From positions 1 to 64,000 of the forward strand of contig NZ_PZZL01000009.1 of the NCBI RefSeq assembly GCF_003046185.1: a DNA stretch of 64,000 bases, given 5' to 3'. Under the pieces are notes generated by a model, which ran no database searches, was not told where the DNA came from, and saw only the letters and a list, made by a program, of their open reading frames with translations. Made by a program: the position numbers and the translations under genes. Of the stretch, positions 7,455 through 15,332 are shown piece after piece (positions within the stretch are counted from its first letter, which is position 1; every line of letters begins with the position of its first letter). Origin of the DNA: Phreatobacter oligotrophus. Its GTDB lineage: Bacteria > Pseudomonadota > Alphaproteobacteria > Rhizobiales > Phreatobacteraceae.

Positions 7455-8066
7455 ATGCTGGCCGCCACGATGGACGCCCTTCGCCGCCTCTGGGCCTATT
7501 TCGACGCGCCGACCCCGCGCGGCTCCATCGCCGCCTCGGTGTCCTTCATCATCGTGTCGAACCAGCCCTTCTATCCGCTCTATCTCTACCTGCTGCTCGG
7601 CGGGCGGGCCTGGCCGTCGCTGCTGTCCTGGCTGTCCGGGCCGATCTTCGCCGCCGTGCCCTACCTCCTGCGCCAGGGTGAGGCCCGCGGGGCCGCGGCG
7701 CTCATGGTCGCCGGCATCGGCAACACCGCGCTCTGCACGGCCGCGCTCGGCCCGGCCTCCGGTGTCGAACTCTTCTACCTGCCCTGCCTCGTCCTGCCGC
7801 TGCTGACGCTGGCGGGGCGCGAGCGTCTCGTCGGTCTCGGCGCGACAGTGGCGGCCATCGTCCTGTTGATGGCGCTGGTGCGGCTGGTGGGCTTCGAGGG
7901 GCTCGTTGCCATCAGCGCAGAAGAGACGGCGACGCTTCAGCGCATCAACGCCTTCAGCGTCACCGGCCTGACGTGCGTGATGGCTTTCCTCGCCCGACGG
8001 CTGCGGGGACCCGCCCTCAGCCCGGCGCCCGGGCCGACAAGCGTCGCGCCGCCAGCAGGCCGATGA
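7455..8066 (+). CDS. Integral membrane protein, unknown function
   Basis: About 203 residues with five or six hydrophobic segments: IAASVSFIIVSNQPFYPLYLYLLL, then SLLSWLSGPIFAAVPYLL, ALMVAGIGNTALCTAAL, LFYLPCLVLPLLTL, LVGLGATVAAIVLLMALV and INAFSVTGLTCVMAFLA. This resembles the membrane module that precedes cyclase or kinase domains in other proteins, but here no output domain follows; the protein ends in a Pro/Ala tail. The ATG at 7455 is chosen over a GTG at 7437 because GGGAG lies upstream. The 3' end overlaps the convergent DUF2177 gene by 50 bases. Confidence 0.65.
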   Translation: MLAATMDALRRLWAYFDAPTPRGSIAASVSFIIVSNQPFYPLYLYLLLGGRAWPSLLSWLSGPIFAAVPYLLRQGEARGAAALMVAGIGNTALCTAALGPASGVELFYLPCLVLPLLTLAGRERLVGLGATVAAIVLLMALVRLVGFEGLVAISAEETATLQRINAFSVTGLTCVMAFLARRLRGPALSPAPGPTSVAPPAGR

Positions 8067-8436
8067 CGGCGGAAGCGCCGGTCAGCACCGTGCCCCAGGC
8101 GGTGTCGGTGATGACCAGGCCCCAGCTCCAAAGCCGCATCGTCGCGTGGTTGGTCAATTCATAGGTTATGTAGGCGAAGAAGCCGAAAGCCGCGCCATTG
8201 CCGGCAGCAGTGGCCAGCGAACCGTCGGCCAGCGCCGGACGGATGGCGAAATGCACGATGCCGGCGGGGAAGAGCAGGTAGAACAGCGCGGCCGGCAGCA
8301 GCCGGGCATCCTGCAGCAGTACGTCGCCGAGCACGGCGCGGAACATCGGCACGCCGAAGGCCATGAGATAGGGCACGTCGATGAGGATGAAGGCGAGGAG
8401 GGTGACAAAGTAGGCTACGACGAGACGTTGGATCAT
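8017..8436 (-). CDS. DUF2177 family membrane protein
   Basis: A 139-residue protein with four membrane helices and the DUF2177 pattern: an opening helix with D at its end (LLAFILIDVPYL), 'RLLPAALFYLLFPAGIVHFAI', the glycine-rich 'GAAFGFFAYITYELTNHATMRLWSW', and 'DTAWGTVLTGASAVIGLLAA'. The family is widespread in alphaproteobacteria and has no known function. The start at 8436 gives the family's normal N-terminus; the frame is open further upstream but without family-like sequence. It is convergent with, and slightly overlaps, the membrane protein on its left. Confidence 0.85.
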   Translation of the reverse strand: MIQRLVVAYFVTLLAFILIDVPYLMAFGVPMFRAVLGDVLLQDARLLPAALFYLLFPAGIVHFAIRPALADGSLATAAGNGAAFGFFAYITYELTNHATMRLWSWGLVITDTAWGTVLTGASAVIGLLAARRLSARAPG

Positions 8437-8603
8437 GGGATGAGGGTCCGGGGTCAGGCCTTGCGGCCGCTGGGGTGTGGCTCGGATACGGCTCGATGGC
8501 CCCGATGGACCATGGCGCCAATGGTGTCGCGACCGGCAGCCGCAGTCCATGAGAACCGGCGAGCCGCAATCCGCGTAATCAGAACAGTGCCATGAGGTTC
8601 CCG

Positions 8604-9020
8604 ATGCCGGACGACAGGATATCCAGCGACCGGCCTGCCGAGCCCGGGCCGACCGTCTTCTACGACGGCTCCTGCCCCCTCTGCCGGGCCGAGATCGATC
8701 TCTACCGTCGCCAGGACGGCGAGGGCCGGCTGTGCTTCGTCGACGTGGCCTCGCCCGATGCGCCGCTCGACCCGCGGCTGACGCCCGAGGCCGCCATGGC
8801 CCGCTTCCATGTCCGCGAGGCGGACGGCACGCTGCGCTCCGGCGCGGCGGCCTTCGTCACGCTCTGGGGCGCGGTGCCGGCCTGGCGCTGGGTCGCCAGG
8901 CTCGGTCGCCTTCCCGGCGTGACGCCCCTGCTCGAACTCGCCTATCGCGGCTTCCTGCCCGTGCGTCCGTTCCTCTCCCGGGCTGTCGCCCGTTGGCAGC
9001 GCCGCCGCGTCAGGGCCTGA
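8604..9020 (+). CDS. DCC-family thiol-disulfide oxidoreductase-like protein (DUF393)
   Basis: A 138-residue protein with the family signature 'TVFYDGSCPLCRAEI', in which the DxxCPxC motif carries the two redox-type cysteines, and a C-terminal 'LLELAYRGFLPVRPFLSR' typical of DUF393. These are thioredoxin-like small proteins thought to act in disulfide exchange; the partner is not known. The ATG at 8604 has GAGG six bases upstream and is preferred to an ATG four codons earlier. The end overlaps the convergent phosphatase gene by 11 bases. Confidence 0.88.
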   Translation: MPDDRISSDRPAEPGPTVFYDGSCPLCRAEIDLYRRQDGEGRLCFVDVASPDAPLDPRLTPEAAMARFHVREADGTLRSGAAAFVTLWGAVPAWRWVARLGRLPGVTPLLELAYRGFLPVRPFLSRAVARWQRRRVRA

Positions 9021-9585
9021 TCCGCCCCGCCACCGCGAAGCTACCGCCGCGCCGCTCCAGCACGATGCCCTCGCCCGAGGCGGGAAAGATGCCGGTCAAC
9101 GCGGTGATGTTCACCTGATGGGTGACCGCGACCAGTGCGCCAGGGCCACTCCAACCGGCAAGAATCTCCCGTGCCGCCGCCGTCTGGGCGTCGCCCCGTC
9201 CCCGGTCCGAGAAGAACGAGTTGAAGGCCGGTGCGTCGGTCGCCCGACCGGGAAAGGCCAGCGCCGCGGTGTCCCGCGTCCGGCACCATTGCGAGGTGAG
9301 CACGCTGCCCACCGAGATGCCGCGTGTCGTGAAGGCGAGGCCGATGCGGCGAGCCTGCTCCCGTCCCGCGGCGTCGAGATTGCGCTGGCTGGCGCAGTCG
9401 CCGATCCGCATGCCCGGCGGATCGCCACCGCCCGGCGCATTGGCATGGCGGAACAGGACGATGCCGCCTGAGGCCAGCACGGCCCAGGCGCGCGCCTCGT
9501 CGGCCATGGCCGGGACAGCGGGCGACACGAGGGCCGCGGCCAGCAAGCCGGCAAATATCCTGCGGTCGATCGCTCGCGCGGCCAT
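9010..9585 (-). CDS. Secreted histidine phosphatase family protein
   Basis: A 191-residue protein with an N-terminal signal peptide (IFAGLLAAALVSPAVPAMA, cleaved around residue 28), so it is periplasmic. The phosphohistidine motif is 'LFRHANAPGG' (RHA form of RHG). A later 'SQWCRTRDTA' supplies the second arginine, and 'AVTHQVNITAL' the second catalytic histidine region. Such short secreted members hydrolyse small phosphate esters; the exact substrate is not deducible. AAAGGAG lies six bases before the ATG, inside a perfect inverted repeat at 9591-9607. Confidence 0.85.
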   Translation of the reverse strand: MAARAIDRRIFAGLLAAALVSPAVPAMADEARAWAVLASGGIVLFRHANAPGGGDPPGMRIGDCASQRNLDAAGREQARRIGLAFTTRGISVGSVLTSQWCRTRDTAALAFPGRATDAPAFNSFFSDRGRGDAQTAAAREILAGWSGPGALVAVTHQVNITALTGIFPASGEGIVLERRGGSFAVAGRIRP

Positions 9586-9590
9586 GGGAT

Positions 9591-9607
9591 GCTCCTTTAA
9601 AAGGAGC
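9591..9607. promoter_or_regulatory. Inverted repeat covering the phosphatase ribosome-binding site
   Basis: GCTCCTTT-A-AAAGGAGC is a perfect 8-1-8 inverted repeat. On the minus strand the AAGGAG half is the Shine-Dalgarno of the histidine phosphatase gene (ATG at 9585). The single-base spacer is too short for a loop, so any hairpin would open the inner pairs; it may equally be a protein operator. Confidence 0.4.
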
Positions 9608-9638
9608 TACGCCACCACGCCGGAGCCGGATCGCCGCT

Positions 9639-10388
9639 TCACCCGTCACGCCGCTCGAAGCGCGCCCGCAAGGCCTCGGGTATGCCGGTGCAGGTCTTGG
9701 CGGCAGGCCGGCGGAACGTGCCCTCGGTCGCCTTGGCGGGCCGGAGCGCCACCAGCGCCTCGACCTGTTTCACCGCCGCCTGGATGCCATCGACCAGCGG
9801 CACCGGCACGCGGTCGCGGACGCTCTGGGCAAGGCCCGAGAGCGGCGCACCGGCGAGGATGACCACATCGGCGCCGGCCTCCGCCACCACTCGGTTGGCG
9901 AGCGCCACCAGCGCCTCCTCCTTCTCCTCCTGCACGTCGGCGATGGAGGCGAAGGCGCCCTGGAGCGCGAAGATGCCGGCGCAGCGGCCGCGCAAGCCGT
10001 TCCAGTCGAGGCACTCGTTGTACCAGGGCACGAGCCCGCCGGAGAAGGTGACGATGGCGAACGTGCGGCCGAGCATGCAGGCGGTGAGCATCGCCGCCTC
10101 GGCCATGCCGACGACGGGAATGTCGAAGAGTTCGCGCGCGCCGCCAAGGCCGGGATCGCCGAAGGCGGCGATGATCGCCGCGTCCACGTCGCGGTGGCGT
10201 TCGGCCAGCATTTCCAGCGCGACGGCCGAGCCGATCACCGCATCGGCGCGGGTAGCGATGTAGGGCACGCCGCGCGGCGCGGTCATCGGCACCAGCTCCG
10301 TCGCCGGCGCCTTCACCGCAGCCGCAGCCGCCATGAGTCGCGCGGTGACGGCCTCGGTCGTGTTGGGATTGGCGACGAGGATGCGCAT
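9639..10388 (-). CDS. Asp/Glu/hydantoin racemase family (allantoin racemase-like)
   Basis: A 249-residue protein starting 'MRILVANPNTTEAVTARL', the family's signature opening, with the two catalytic cysteines plausibly in 'AAMLTACMLGRTFAIVTFS' and the 'VVILAGAPLSGLA' segment. The second is Ala/Pro-Leu-Ser in place of the usual GC, so the racemase chemistry needs checking. Close families are hydantoin racemase HyuE and allantoin racemase HpxA. It is the last gene of the minus-strand block, three bases after the PuuE-like gene. Beside a PuuE-like hydrolase, its most likely role is to equilibrate the two enantiomers of an allantoin- or hydantoin-like substrate. Confidence 0.75.
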   Translation of the reverse strand: MRILVANPNTTEAVTARLMAAAAAVKAPATELVPMTAPRGVPYIATRADAVIGSAVALEMLAERHRDVDAAIIAAFGDPGLGGARELFDIPVVGMAEAAMLTACMLGRTFAIVTFSGGLVPWYNECLDWNGLRGRCAGIFALQGAFASIADVQEEKEEALVALANRVVAEAGADVVILAGAPLSGLAQSVRDRVPVPLVDGIQAAVKQVEALVALRPAKATEGTFRRPAAKTCTGIPEALRARFERRDG

Positions 10389-10391
10389 GGG

Positions 10392-11345
10392 TCAGGCCCC
10401 GAAGGCGGAGAGGGCGGGGCGGGGCTGCCAGGGCTCGAGGCCAAGGCCTGCCCGCCAGTGATGGGCGATGGCATCGCGCCGCGCGAACCAGACGCCGGGC
10501 GTTGCCGCCATGTGGTCGAGGAGCCGCTCGAGCCCGCCGATACGGCCGGGCCGACCGATGATGCGGAGGTGCAGGCCGATCGAGAGCATGCGTGGCTCGT
10601 CGGCCCCCTCCGCCATCAGCCGGTCGAAGGCGCCGATGCAGTAGCGGGCGAAATCGTCGGCCTGGATGAAGCCGCCCCCCGGCTGGAAACGCATGTCGTT
10701 GGTGTCGAAGGCGTAGGGCAGAATGACGAGGTCGCGGTCGCCTTGGGCGTGCATGAACGGCATGTCGTCGTTGTAGGCATTGGAATCGTAGAGGAAGCCG
10801 CCCTGCTCGACGAGCAGCCGCCGCGTGTTCACCGAGGTCGCGGAGCGGGTGTGCCAGCCGACCGGCGGCGTGCCGGCGGCCGCCGCGATGGCGGCGACGC
10901 TCTTGCCGATCGCCGCGCGCTCGGTCGCCTCGGGCATGTTGACGTGCTTCTCCCAGCGCCAGCCGTGGCAGGAGACCTCGTGGCCGTCCGCCACGGCCTC
11001 CTGCGCCAGCCAGGGCGAGAGGGCAATGGCGCGGCCGCAGGCGTTCAGCGTCGTGGCGATGCCGCGATCGGCGAGGGCCTTGCGGATGCGCGGCCAGCCG
11101 CGACGGGTGCCATATTCGTAATGGCTCTCCATGCAGAGGTCGCGCGAGCCCTCGATGCGCTCCACGGCCTCGTAGATGAACTCGTTGGCCTCGTCCCCGG
11201 CACCGAGCGACAGCTCCGCGCCCTCCTCAATATTGACGACGATGGAGACGGCGAGACGCGCCTCGTTCGGCCAGCGAATGGCGGGCGGCGAGGCGCCGTA
11301 GCCGCGGAAGTCGCGGTCGGTGACGGGCGGGGCGGCGAGGGACAT
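10392..11345 (-). CDS. Polysaccharide-deacetylase-fold hydrolase, PuuE (allantoinase)-like
   Basis: A 317-residue NodB-homology protein. It has the features of cofactor-independent PuuE allantoinases: 'RDFRGYGASPPAIRWPNEARLAVSIVVNIEEGAE' at the N-terminus, 'MESHYEYGTRRGWPRI', and 'GHEVSCHGWRWEKH' with the metal-site-like His residues. PuuE enzymes open the allantoin ring, although many relatives act on other amides or acetylated sugars. Only one base separates its ATG from the stop of the preceding permease gene, so it belongs to the ABC transporter operon. No signal peptide is present, as expected for a cytoplasmic ring-opening enzyme. Confidence 0.82.
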   Translation of the reverse strand: MSLAAPPVTDRDFRGYGASPPAIRWPNEARLAVSIVVNIEEGAELSLGAGDEANEFIYEAVERIEGSRDLCMESHYEYGTRRGWPRIRKALADRGIATTLNACGRAIALSPWLAQEAVADGHEVSCHGWRWEKHVNMPEATERAAIGKSVAAIAAAAGTPPVGWHTRSATSVNTRRLLVEQGGFLYDSNAYNDDMPFMHAQGDRDLVILPYAFDTNDMRFQPGGGFIQADDFARYCIGAFDRLMAEGADEPRMLSIGLHLRIIGRPGRIGGLERLLDHMAATPGVWFARRDAIAHHWRAGLGLEPWQPRPALSAFGA

Positions 11346-11346
11346 G

Positions 11347-12147
11347 TCAGAAATCCGCGAGGCGCCTCAGACCCACCAGCCTGTCGCCGATGATGAGCGC
11401 GATCACCGCCAGCAGGATGAGCCCCGTCGAGATCGCGGCGATGACCGGATCCGGGCGCTCCTCCACGAACTGTAGCATCTGGATCGGCAGCGTCTTGGTC
11501 CAGGCATCGGTGAAGAAGATGGAGATCGGATAATTGTCCATTGAGGCGAGGAAGGCGAACATGGCCGAGGTCAGGAAGGCCGGTGCCAGCGCCGGGACCA
11601 TCACCTTGCGCAGCGCCTTGCCATAGGAACAGCCGAGCGTGCGCGCGGCGTCGATCAGCGTGAAATCGAAGAGGCTGAGCGCGGCGAGAACGGTGCGCAC
11701 CACATAGGGCATGGTGATGACCACGTGGGCGACGAGCAGGCTCGGCCAGGCCTCGCGCAGCCCCACCGCCTTGAAGCCCTGCAGCATGGCGATGCCGACC
11801 ACGAGGCCGGGCAGCATCAGCGGCGACACGAGGAACGTGGCGATGGAATCGCGCCCCGGGAAGCGGCCACGCACCAGAGCGATGGCGCAGAGCGTGCCGA
11901 GCACCAGCGAAATGAGCGTCGACAGCGCCGCGATCTGCACGGAGGTGGCGAGCGCCGGCCACAGGCCGCGCGTGCCCGGCAACTGGTTGTACCAGCGCAT
12001 CGACCAGGCCGGTGGCGGCAGGGTGAAGACCGCCGAAGATCCGAAGGACACGGCCACCGTCACCACCAGCGGCGTCAGCAGGAAGATGATGGCGAAGATC
12101 GCGAAGACCCAGACGAGAGCGGAGGCGATGCGTTCGGTGGCGGTCAT
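11347..12147 (-). CDS. ABC transporter permease (PotC-like)
   Basis: A 266-residue inner-membrane permease of the spermidine/putrescine type, with six helices and the cytoplasmic EAA loop 'LIDAARTLGCSYGKALRKVMVPALAP', which docks to the ATPase. The start at 12147 overlaps the TGA of the previous permease (ATGA), so the two subunits are translationally coupled. The same frame stays open far upstream only because of the high GC content. With the genes at 12144, 13001 and 14124 it forms one importer; the substrate is inferred from the co-operonic enzymes, not from the permease. Confidence 0.92.
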   Translation of the reverse strand: MTATERIASALVWVFAIFAIIFLLTPLVVTVAVSFGSSAVFTLPPPAWSMRWYNQLPGTRGLWPALATSVQIAALSTLISLVLGTLCAIALVRGRFPGRDSIATFLVSPLMLPGLVVGIAMLQGFKAVGLREAWPSLLVAHVVITMPYVVRTVLAALSLFDFTLIDAARTLGCSYGKALRKVMVPALAPAFLTSAMFAFLASMDNYPISIFFTDAWTKTLPIQMLQFVEERPDPVIAAISTGLILLAVIALIIGDRLVGLRRLADF

Positions 12148-13004
12148 TGTGAGCCTCCAAGGCGCTTCGCGAGCCACGACGAGGCGACGACGATGGAGAC
12201 GGCGAGGACCAGCAGCACGACGGCCGTCGTGGAGCCCAGCGCCTCGTTGCGCATCAGGAGGAACGACCGGCCGGTGAGCGTCGCCAGCATCTGGAAGCGG
12301 TCGCCGATGAGCAGGCTCGGGATGACGAACATCGACACGGACATCGAGAAGACGAAGGCGATGCCGGAGACGAGGCCCGGCATGGTCAGCGGCAGGAAGA
12401 TGCGGCGGAAGCGGTAGAACGGGCTCGCCCCCAGCGTCGCGCCGGCTTCCGACAGGCGCGGGTCGATGAGCTTCACCACCGAATAGATCGGCAGGATCAT
12501 GAAGGGGAGGAAGACATTGGCCGCGCCGAGGACGAGGCCGGATTCGGTGAAGAGCAGCCGCTGCGGCTCGCTCCAGATGCCGGTGCCGACGAGGAACTGC
12601 GAGACGACGCCGTCGCGCCTCAGCACGATCTGCCAGGCGAAGGCCTTCACCACCACGCCGATCGAGAGCGGCAGGATGATCGCCACCAGCAGCGCCACCT
12701 GCATGAGGCCCTTGGCCCGCGCCATGGCGATGGCGACGGGAAAGCCGATGACGAGGCAGACGAGCGTCGTCAGGAGCGCGATGCGCAGCGTGTTCCAGAT
12801 GACCCGCCACGAATAGGGATCGGAGAAGAACTGGATGAAGAGGGAGAGCGTGAAGCCCTCCGGTCCCGTGACGCTGCGCGCCAGCAGGAAGACCAGCGGC
12901 AGGGCATAGACGATGGCGAGGTAGCCGACCGCCGGAACGGCGAGCCAGGCGACGCGGTCCTTCTGCCCGCCCGCCGGCGCGGGTGTGGCTGCGGATGCAC
13001 TCAT
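12144..13004 (-). CDS. ABC transporter permease (PotB-like)
   Basis: A 286-residue permease with six predicted membrane helices, the first at about residues 20-42 and preceded by a short Ala/Pro-rich N-terminus. The EAA loop is 'LSEAGATLGASPFYRFRRIFLPLTMPG'. Its ATG overlaps the TGA of the ATPase gene and its TGA overlaps the ATG of the next permease, so stoichiometric coupling is likely. It is the partner of the PotC-like subunit in the same importer. Confidence 0.92.
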   Translation of the reverse strand: MSASAATPAPAGGQKDRVAWLAVPAVGYLAIVYALPLVFLLARSVTGPEGFTLSLFIQFFSDPYSWRVIWNTLRIALLTTLVCLVIGFPVAIAMARAKGLMQVALLVAIILPLSIGVVVKAFAWQIVLRRDGVVSQFLVGTGIWSEPQRLLFTESGLVLGAANVFLPFMILPIYSVVKLIDPRLSEAGATLGASPFYRFRRIFLPLTMPGLVSGIAFVFSMSVSMFVIPSLLIGDRFQMLATLTGRSFLLMRNEALGSTTAVVLLVLAVSIVVASSWLAKRLGGSQ

Positions 13005-14086
13005 GGCGCCGGCGCCGGATAGAGCAGCGTGTCGGCGACGCGCCAGGACAGCGCCATTTCCGCCCCCGGTATGGCGCCACCGGGAATCCCCTCGACGCTC
13101 TCGATCTGGATCGGCAGCGTCTCCGGCGCATCGAAATGCGCATGAATGCGCGAGCCCTGGAACACGACGTCCGACAGTCTCGCTCGAATGGTGTTCTCGG
13201 CGCCATTTTCGCCGAAAGCCATCAGCTCCGGCCGGACCGCCGCCAGGACCGGGCTACCCGCGACGAATCGGCCGGGAGCGCGGATGCGGCCATGGGCGGT
13301 GTCGATGAGAACCTCGCCCTCAGTCGTACTGTCCACCACCGTGCCGGCGAGCCGTGTCGACAGGCCGACGAATTCCAGGGCGAAGGGCGTCGCCGGGCGC
13401 TTGTAGATGGTGGCGGGGTCGGCGAGCTGCTCGATCCGGCCGCGGTTCATCACCGCGATCCGGTCGGACATCATCAGCGCCTCGTCCTGGTCGTGGGTGA
13501 CGAAGATCGCCGTCGTGCCGACCTCGCGCAGCAGCCGCTTCAGCTCGATCTGCATGGTCTCGCGCAGCTTGCGGTCGAGCGCCGAGAAGGGCTCGTCGAG
13601 AAGCATCAGCTTGGGCTTCACGGCGAGAGCGCGCGCCACCGCCACGCGCTGCTGCTGGCCACCCGAGAGCGCCCGCACCGAGCGGTCGGCGAGCGCCTCC
13701 ATGTGGATGAGGTTCAGGAAGCGCGCGACGGTCGCGCGGATCTCGTCTTTCGGCGCGCCGCGGGCCTCGAGGCCGAAGGCGACGTTCTCGGCCACCGTCA
13801 GGTGGGGAAAGAGCGCGTAGCTCTGGAACACCACGCCGACGTCGCGATGGTGCGGCGGTTTGCTCGAGATATCGACGCCGTCGAGGACGACGGCGCCGCT
13901 ATCGGATGAGAGCAGGCCTGCCACGATGCGCAGCAGCGTGGTCTTGCCGCAGCCGGAAGGGCCGAGCAGCGACACGAACTCGCCGCGCGCGACGGCAAGG
14001 TCGACGCCGTCGAGCACGGTCGTGGGGCCGAAGGACTTGGCGGCCTTGCGGACGTCGAGGAAGGCAGGGGATGCGGTCTCGGTCAT
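13001..14086 (-). CDS. ABC transporter ATPase (PotA-like)
   Basis: A 361-residue ATPase. Walker A is GPSGCGKTT, the signature is LSGGQQQRVAVARAL, and Walker B is LMLLDEPFSALD, followed by the H-loop FVTHDQDEA. A C-terminal TOBE domain (about residues 280-355) is typical of the polyamine/sugar/iron subfamily and often carries regulation. The ATG at 14086 gives the normal N-terminus just before 'FLDVRKAAKSFG'. It energises the two permeases that follow with four-base overlaps. Confidence 0.93.
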   Translation of the reverse strand: MTETASPAFLDVRKAAKSFGPTTVLDGVDLAVARGEFVSLLGPSGCGKTTLLRIVAGLLSSDSGAVVLDGVDISSKPPHHRDVGVVFQSYALFPHLTVAENVAFGLEARGAPKDEIRATVARFLNLIHMEALADRSVRALSGGQQQRVAVARALAVKPKLMLLDEPFSALDRKLRETMQIELKRLLREVGTTAIFVTHDQDEALMMSDRIAVMNRGRIEQLADPATIYKRPATPFALEFVGLSTRLAGTVVDSTTEGEVLIDTAHGRIRAPGRFVAGSPVLAAVRPELMAFGENGAENTIRARLSDVVFQGSRIHAHFDAPETLPIQIESVEGIPGGAIPGAEMALSWRVADTLLYPAPAP

Positions 14087-14123
14087 GGCTGCGGCCGGGG
14101 GCGGCGCACCGCCCCCGTCATGC

Positions 14124-15179
14124 TCACATCGACATCTCGCGGTCCCAGCGCCGCACCCAGTCGTTGCGGTTGTCGGCGACGAAACCCCAGTCGATCGTGT
14201 GGATGGCGACGCCCGTGGGCATGCCGGGCGGGGGCGGCACGTCGACATTGGTCGGCAGCGCGAAGGTCGGCGGGGCGATCTTGGCCTGGATCTCGGCGCC
14301 GAGCAGCTCGTTCACATAGGCGAAGGCGAGGTCCTGGTTCGGGCCGCCCTTCACCACGGCGATGCCCGACGGCACCGGGAAGATGCCTTCCTTCGGGGCG
14401 GCGAGGCCGATGGGCGCGCCGTCGAGCCGGCGCTGCAAGGCGAAGGAGGAGAGCGCGCCGACGATCATGTGCGCCTCGCCCTGCTCCAGAAGGCTGAAAG
14501 CCTGCGGCATCTGGTTGTAGACGGTGAGCAGGTTGGGCTTCAGCGAGACGAGCTTCTTGAAGCCGTTCTCGGTGTCGCGGGCCGCCTCGGCCATCGGCTT
14601 GCCGGTGGCGAGGTGCGAGGCCATGAACAGGTTGGGCAAGCCCTCCGTGTTCTGCAGCGAGGGGATGATGATGCGGCCCTTGAACTTCGGGTCATAGGCA
14701 TCGTTCCAGGAGGCCGGCGGCTCCTTCAGCACGTTGGTGTTGTAGGCGATGCCCTGCCAGGGCTGCAGGTAGTTCGCCCACTGGCCCTCCATGTGGATCG
14801 TGCCCGGCTTCAGCTTGGCGACGTTGGGCGCCTTCGCCGCGGTGATCGGCTCGAGCAGCTGCTCTCGCACCGCGAGGATCATCACCGGATCGTCCATCTG
14901 CACGACCGACAGATAGGGCCGGTCCTTGTTCTTCTGCATCTTCTCGAGGTTCACCAGCGAACGGGTGCCCTCGAAGGTGAGCTTGGCGTTGTACTTGCGC
15001 TCGAAGATCGGGGCGACGTGGGCATCGACCCAGGGCTTGTGGCTCGCCGCGCCGCCCACAACGATCTCACGCGTCTGCGCCCGCAGGACCGAGGGAGCCG
15101 AGAGCGTACCGATGGCGCCGGCCCCAAGGCCGGCAAGGAGAATGCGGCGGTCGATGCCGTCCTTGGTGAAGCGGGTCAT
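14124..15179 (-). CDS. ABC transporter periplasmic solute-binding protein (PotD-like)
   Basis: A 351-residue extracellular solute-binding protein. The N-terminus 'DRRILLAGLGAGAIGTLSAPSVLRAQT' is a Tat-like or Sec signal with cleavage after LRA. The mature part resembles spermidine/putrescine- or iron-type binding proteins (VNLEKMQKNKDRPYLSVVQMDDP, later WNDAYDPKFKGRI). The ATG at 15179 is chosen over one 57 bases upstream because it starts the signal peptide properly. It leads the transporter operon; the 150-bp gap upstream is the probable promoter region. Confidence 0.9.
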   Translation of the reverse strand: MTRFTKDGIDRRILLAGLGAGAIGTLSAPSVLRAQTREIVVGGAASHKPWVDAHVAPIFERKYNAKLTFEGTRSLVNLEKMQKNKDRPYLSVVQMDDPVMILAVREQLLEPITAAKAPNVAKLKPGTIHMEGQWANYLQPWQGIAYNTNVLKEPPASWNDAYDPKFKGRIIIPSLQNTEGLPNLFMASHLATGKPMAEAARDTENGFKKLVSLKPNLLTVYNQMPQAFSLLEQGEAHMIVGALSSFALQRRLDGAPIGLAAPKEGIFPVPSGIAVVKGGPNQDLAFAYVNELLGAEIQAKIAPPTFALPTNVDVPPPPGMPTGVAIHTIDWGFVADNRNDWVRRWDREMSM

Positions 15180-15332
15180 GCGCAGGTCCTCGCGTTGGCC
15201 GGGAAGCGCACCCGGCTGTCGGCGCGAGGTCAGCAAGACCCATGCCGCAGCGTCGGCTTGCCACGGAATGCCGCCGTGCGGTGAGAGTGCCTAAATAATG
15301 GGCAAAGACTTCATTTTGTATGCAATAATCAT
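15180..15332 (-). promoter_or_regulatory. Probable promoter region of the importer operon
   Basis: This is the only AT-rich gap inside the minus-strand block. The segment around 15290-15335 (AAATAATGGGC, TTTTGTATGCAATAATC) stands out against the GC-rich surroundings. No confident -35/-10 pair or palindrome could be fixed. The amidase gene upstream ends at 15333, so the operon may also be reached by read-through. Confidence 0.35.

Noticed and set aside
12148-13206. Upstream extension of the PotC-like permease frame
   Set aside because: It overlaps the PotB-like gene in another frame and shows no family-like sequence; the ATGA junction at 12147 marks the real start.
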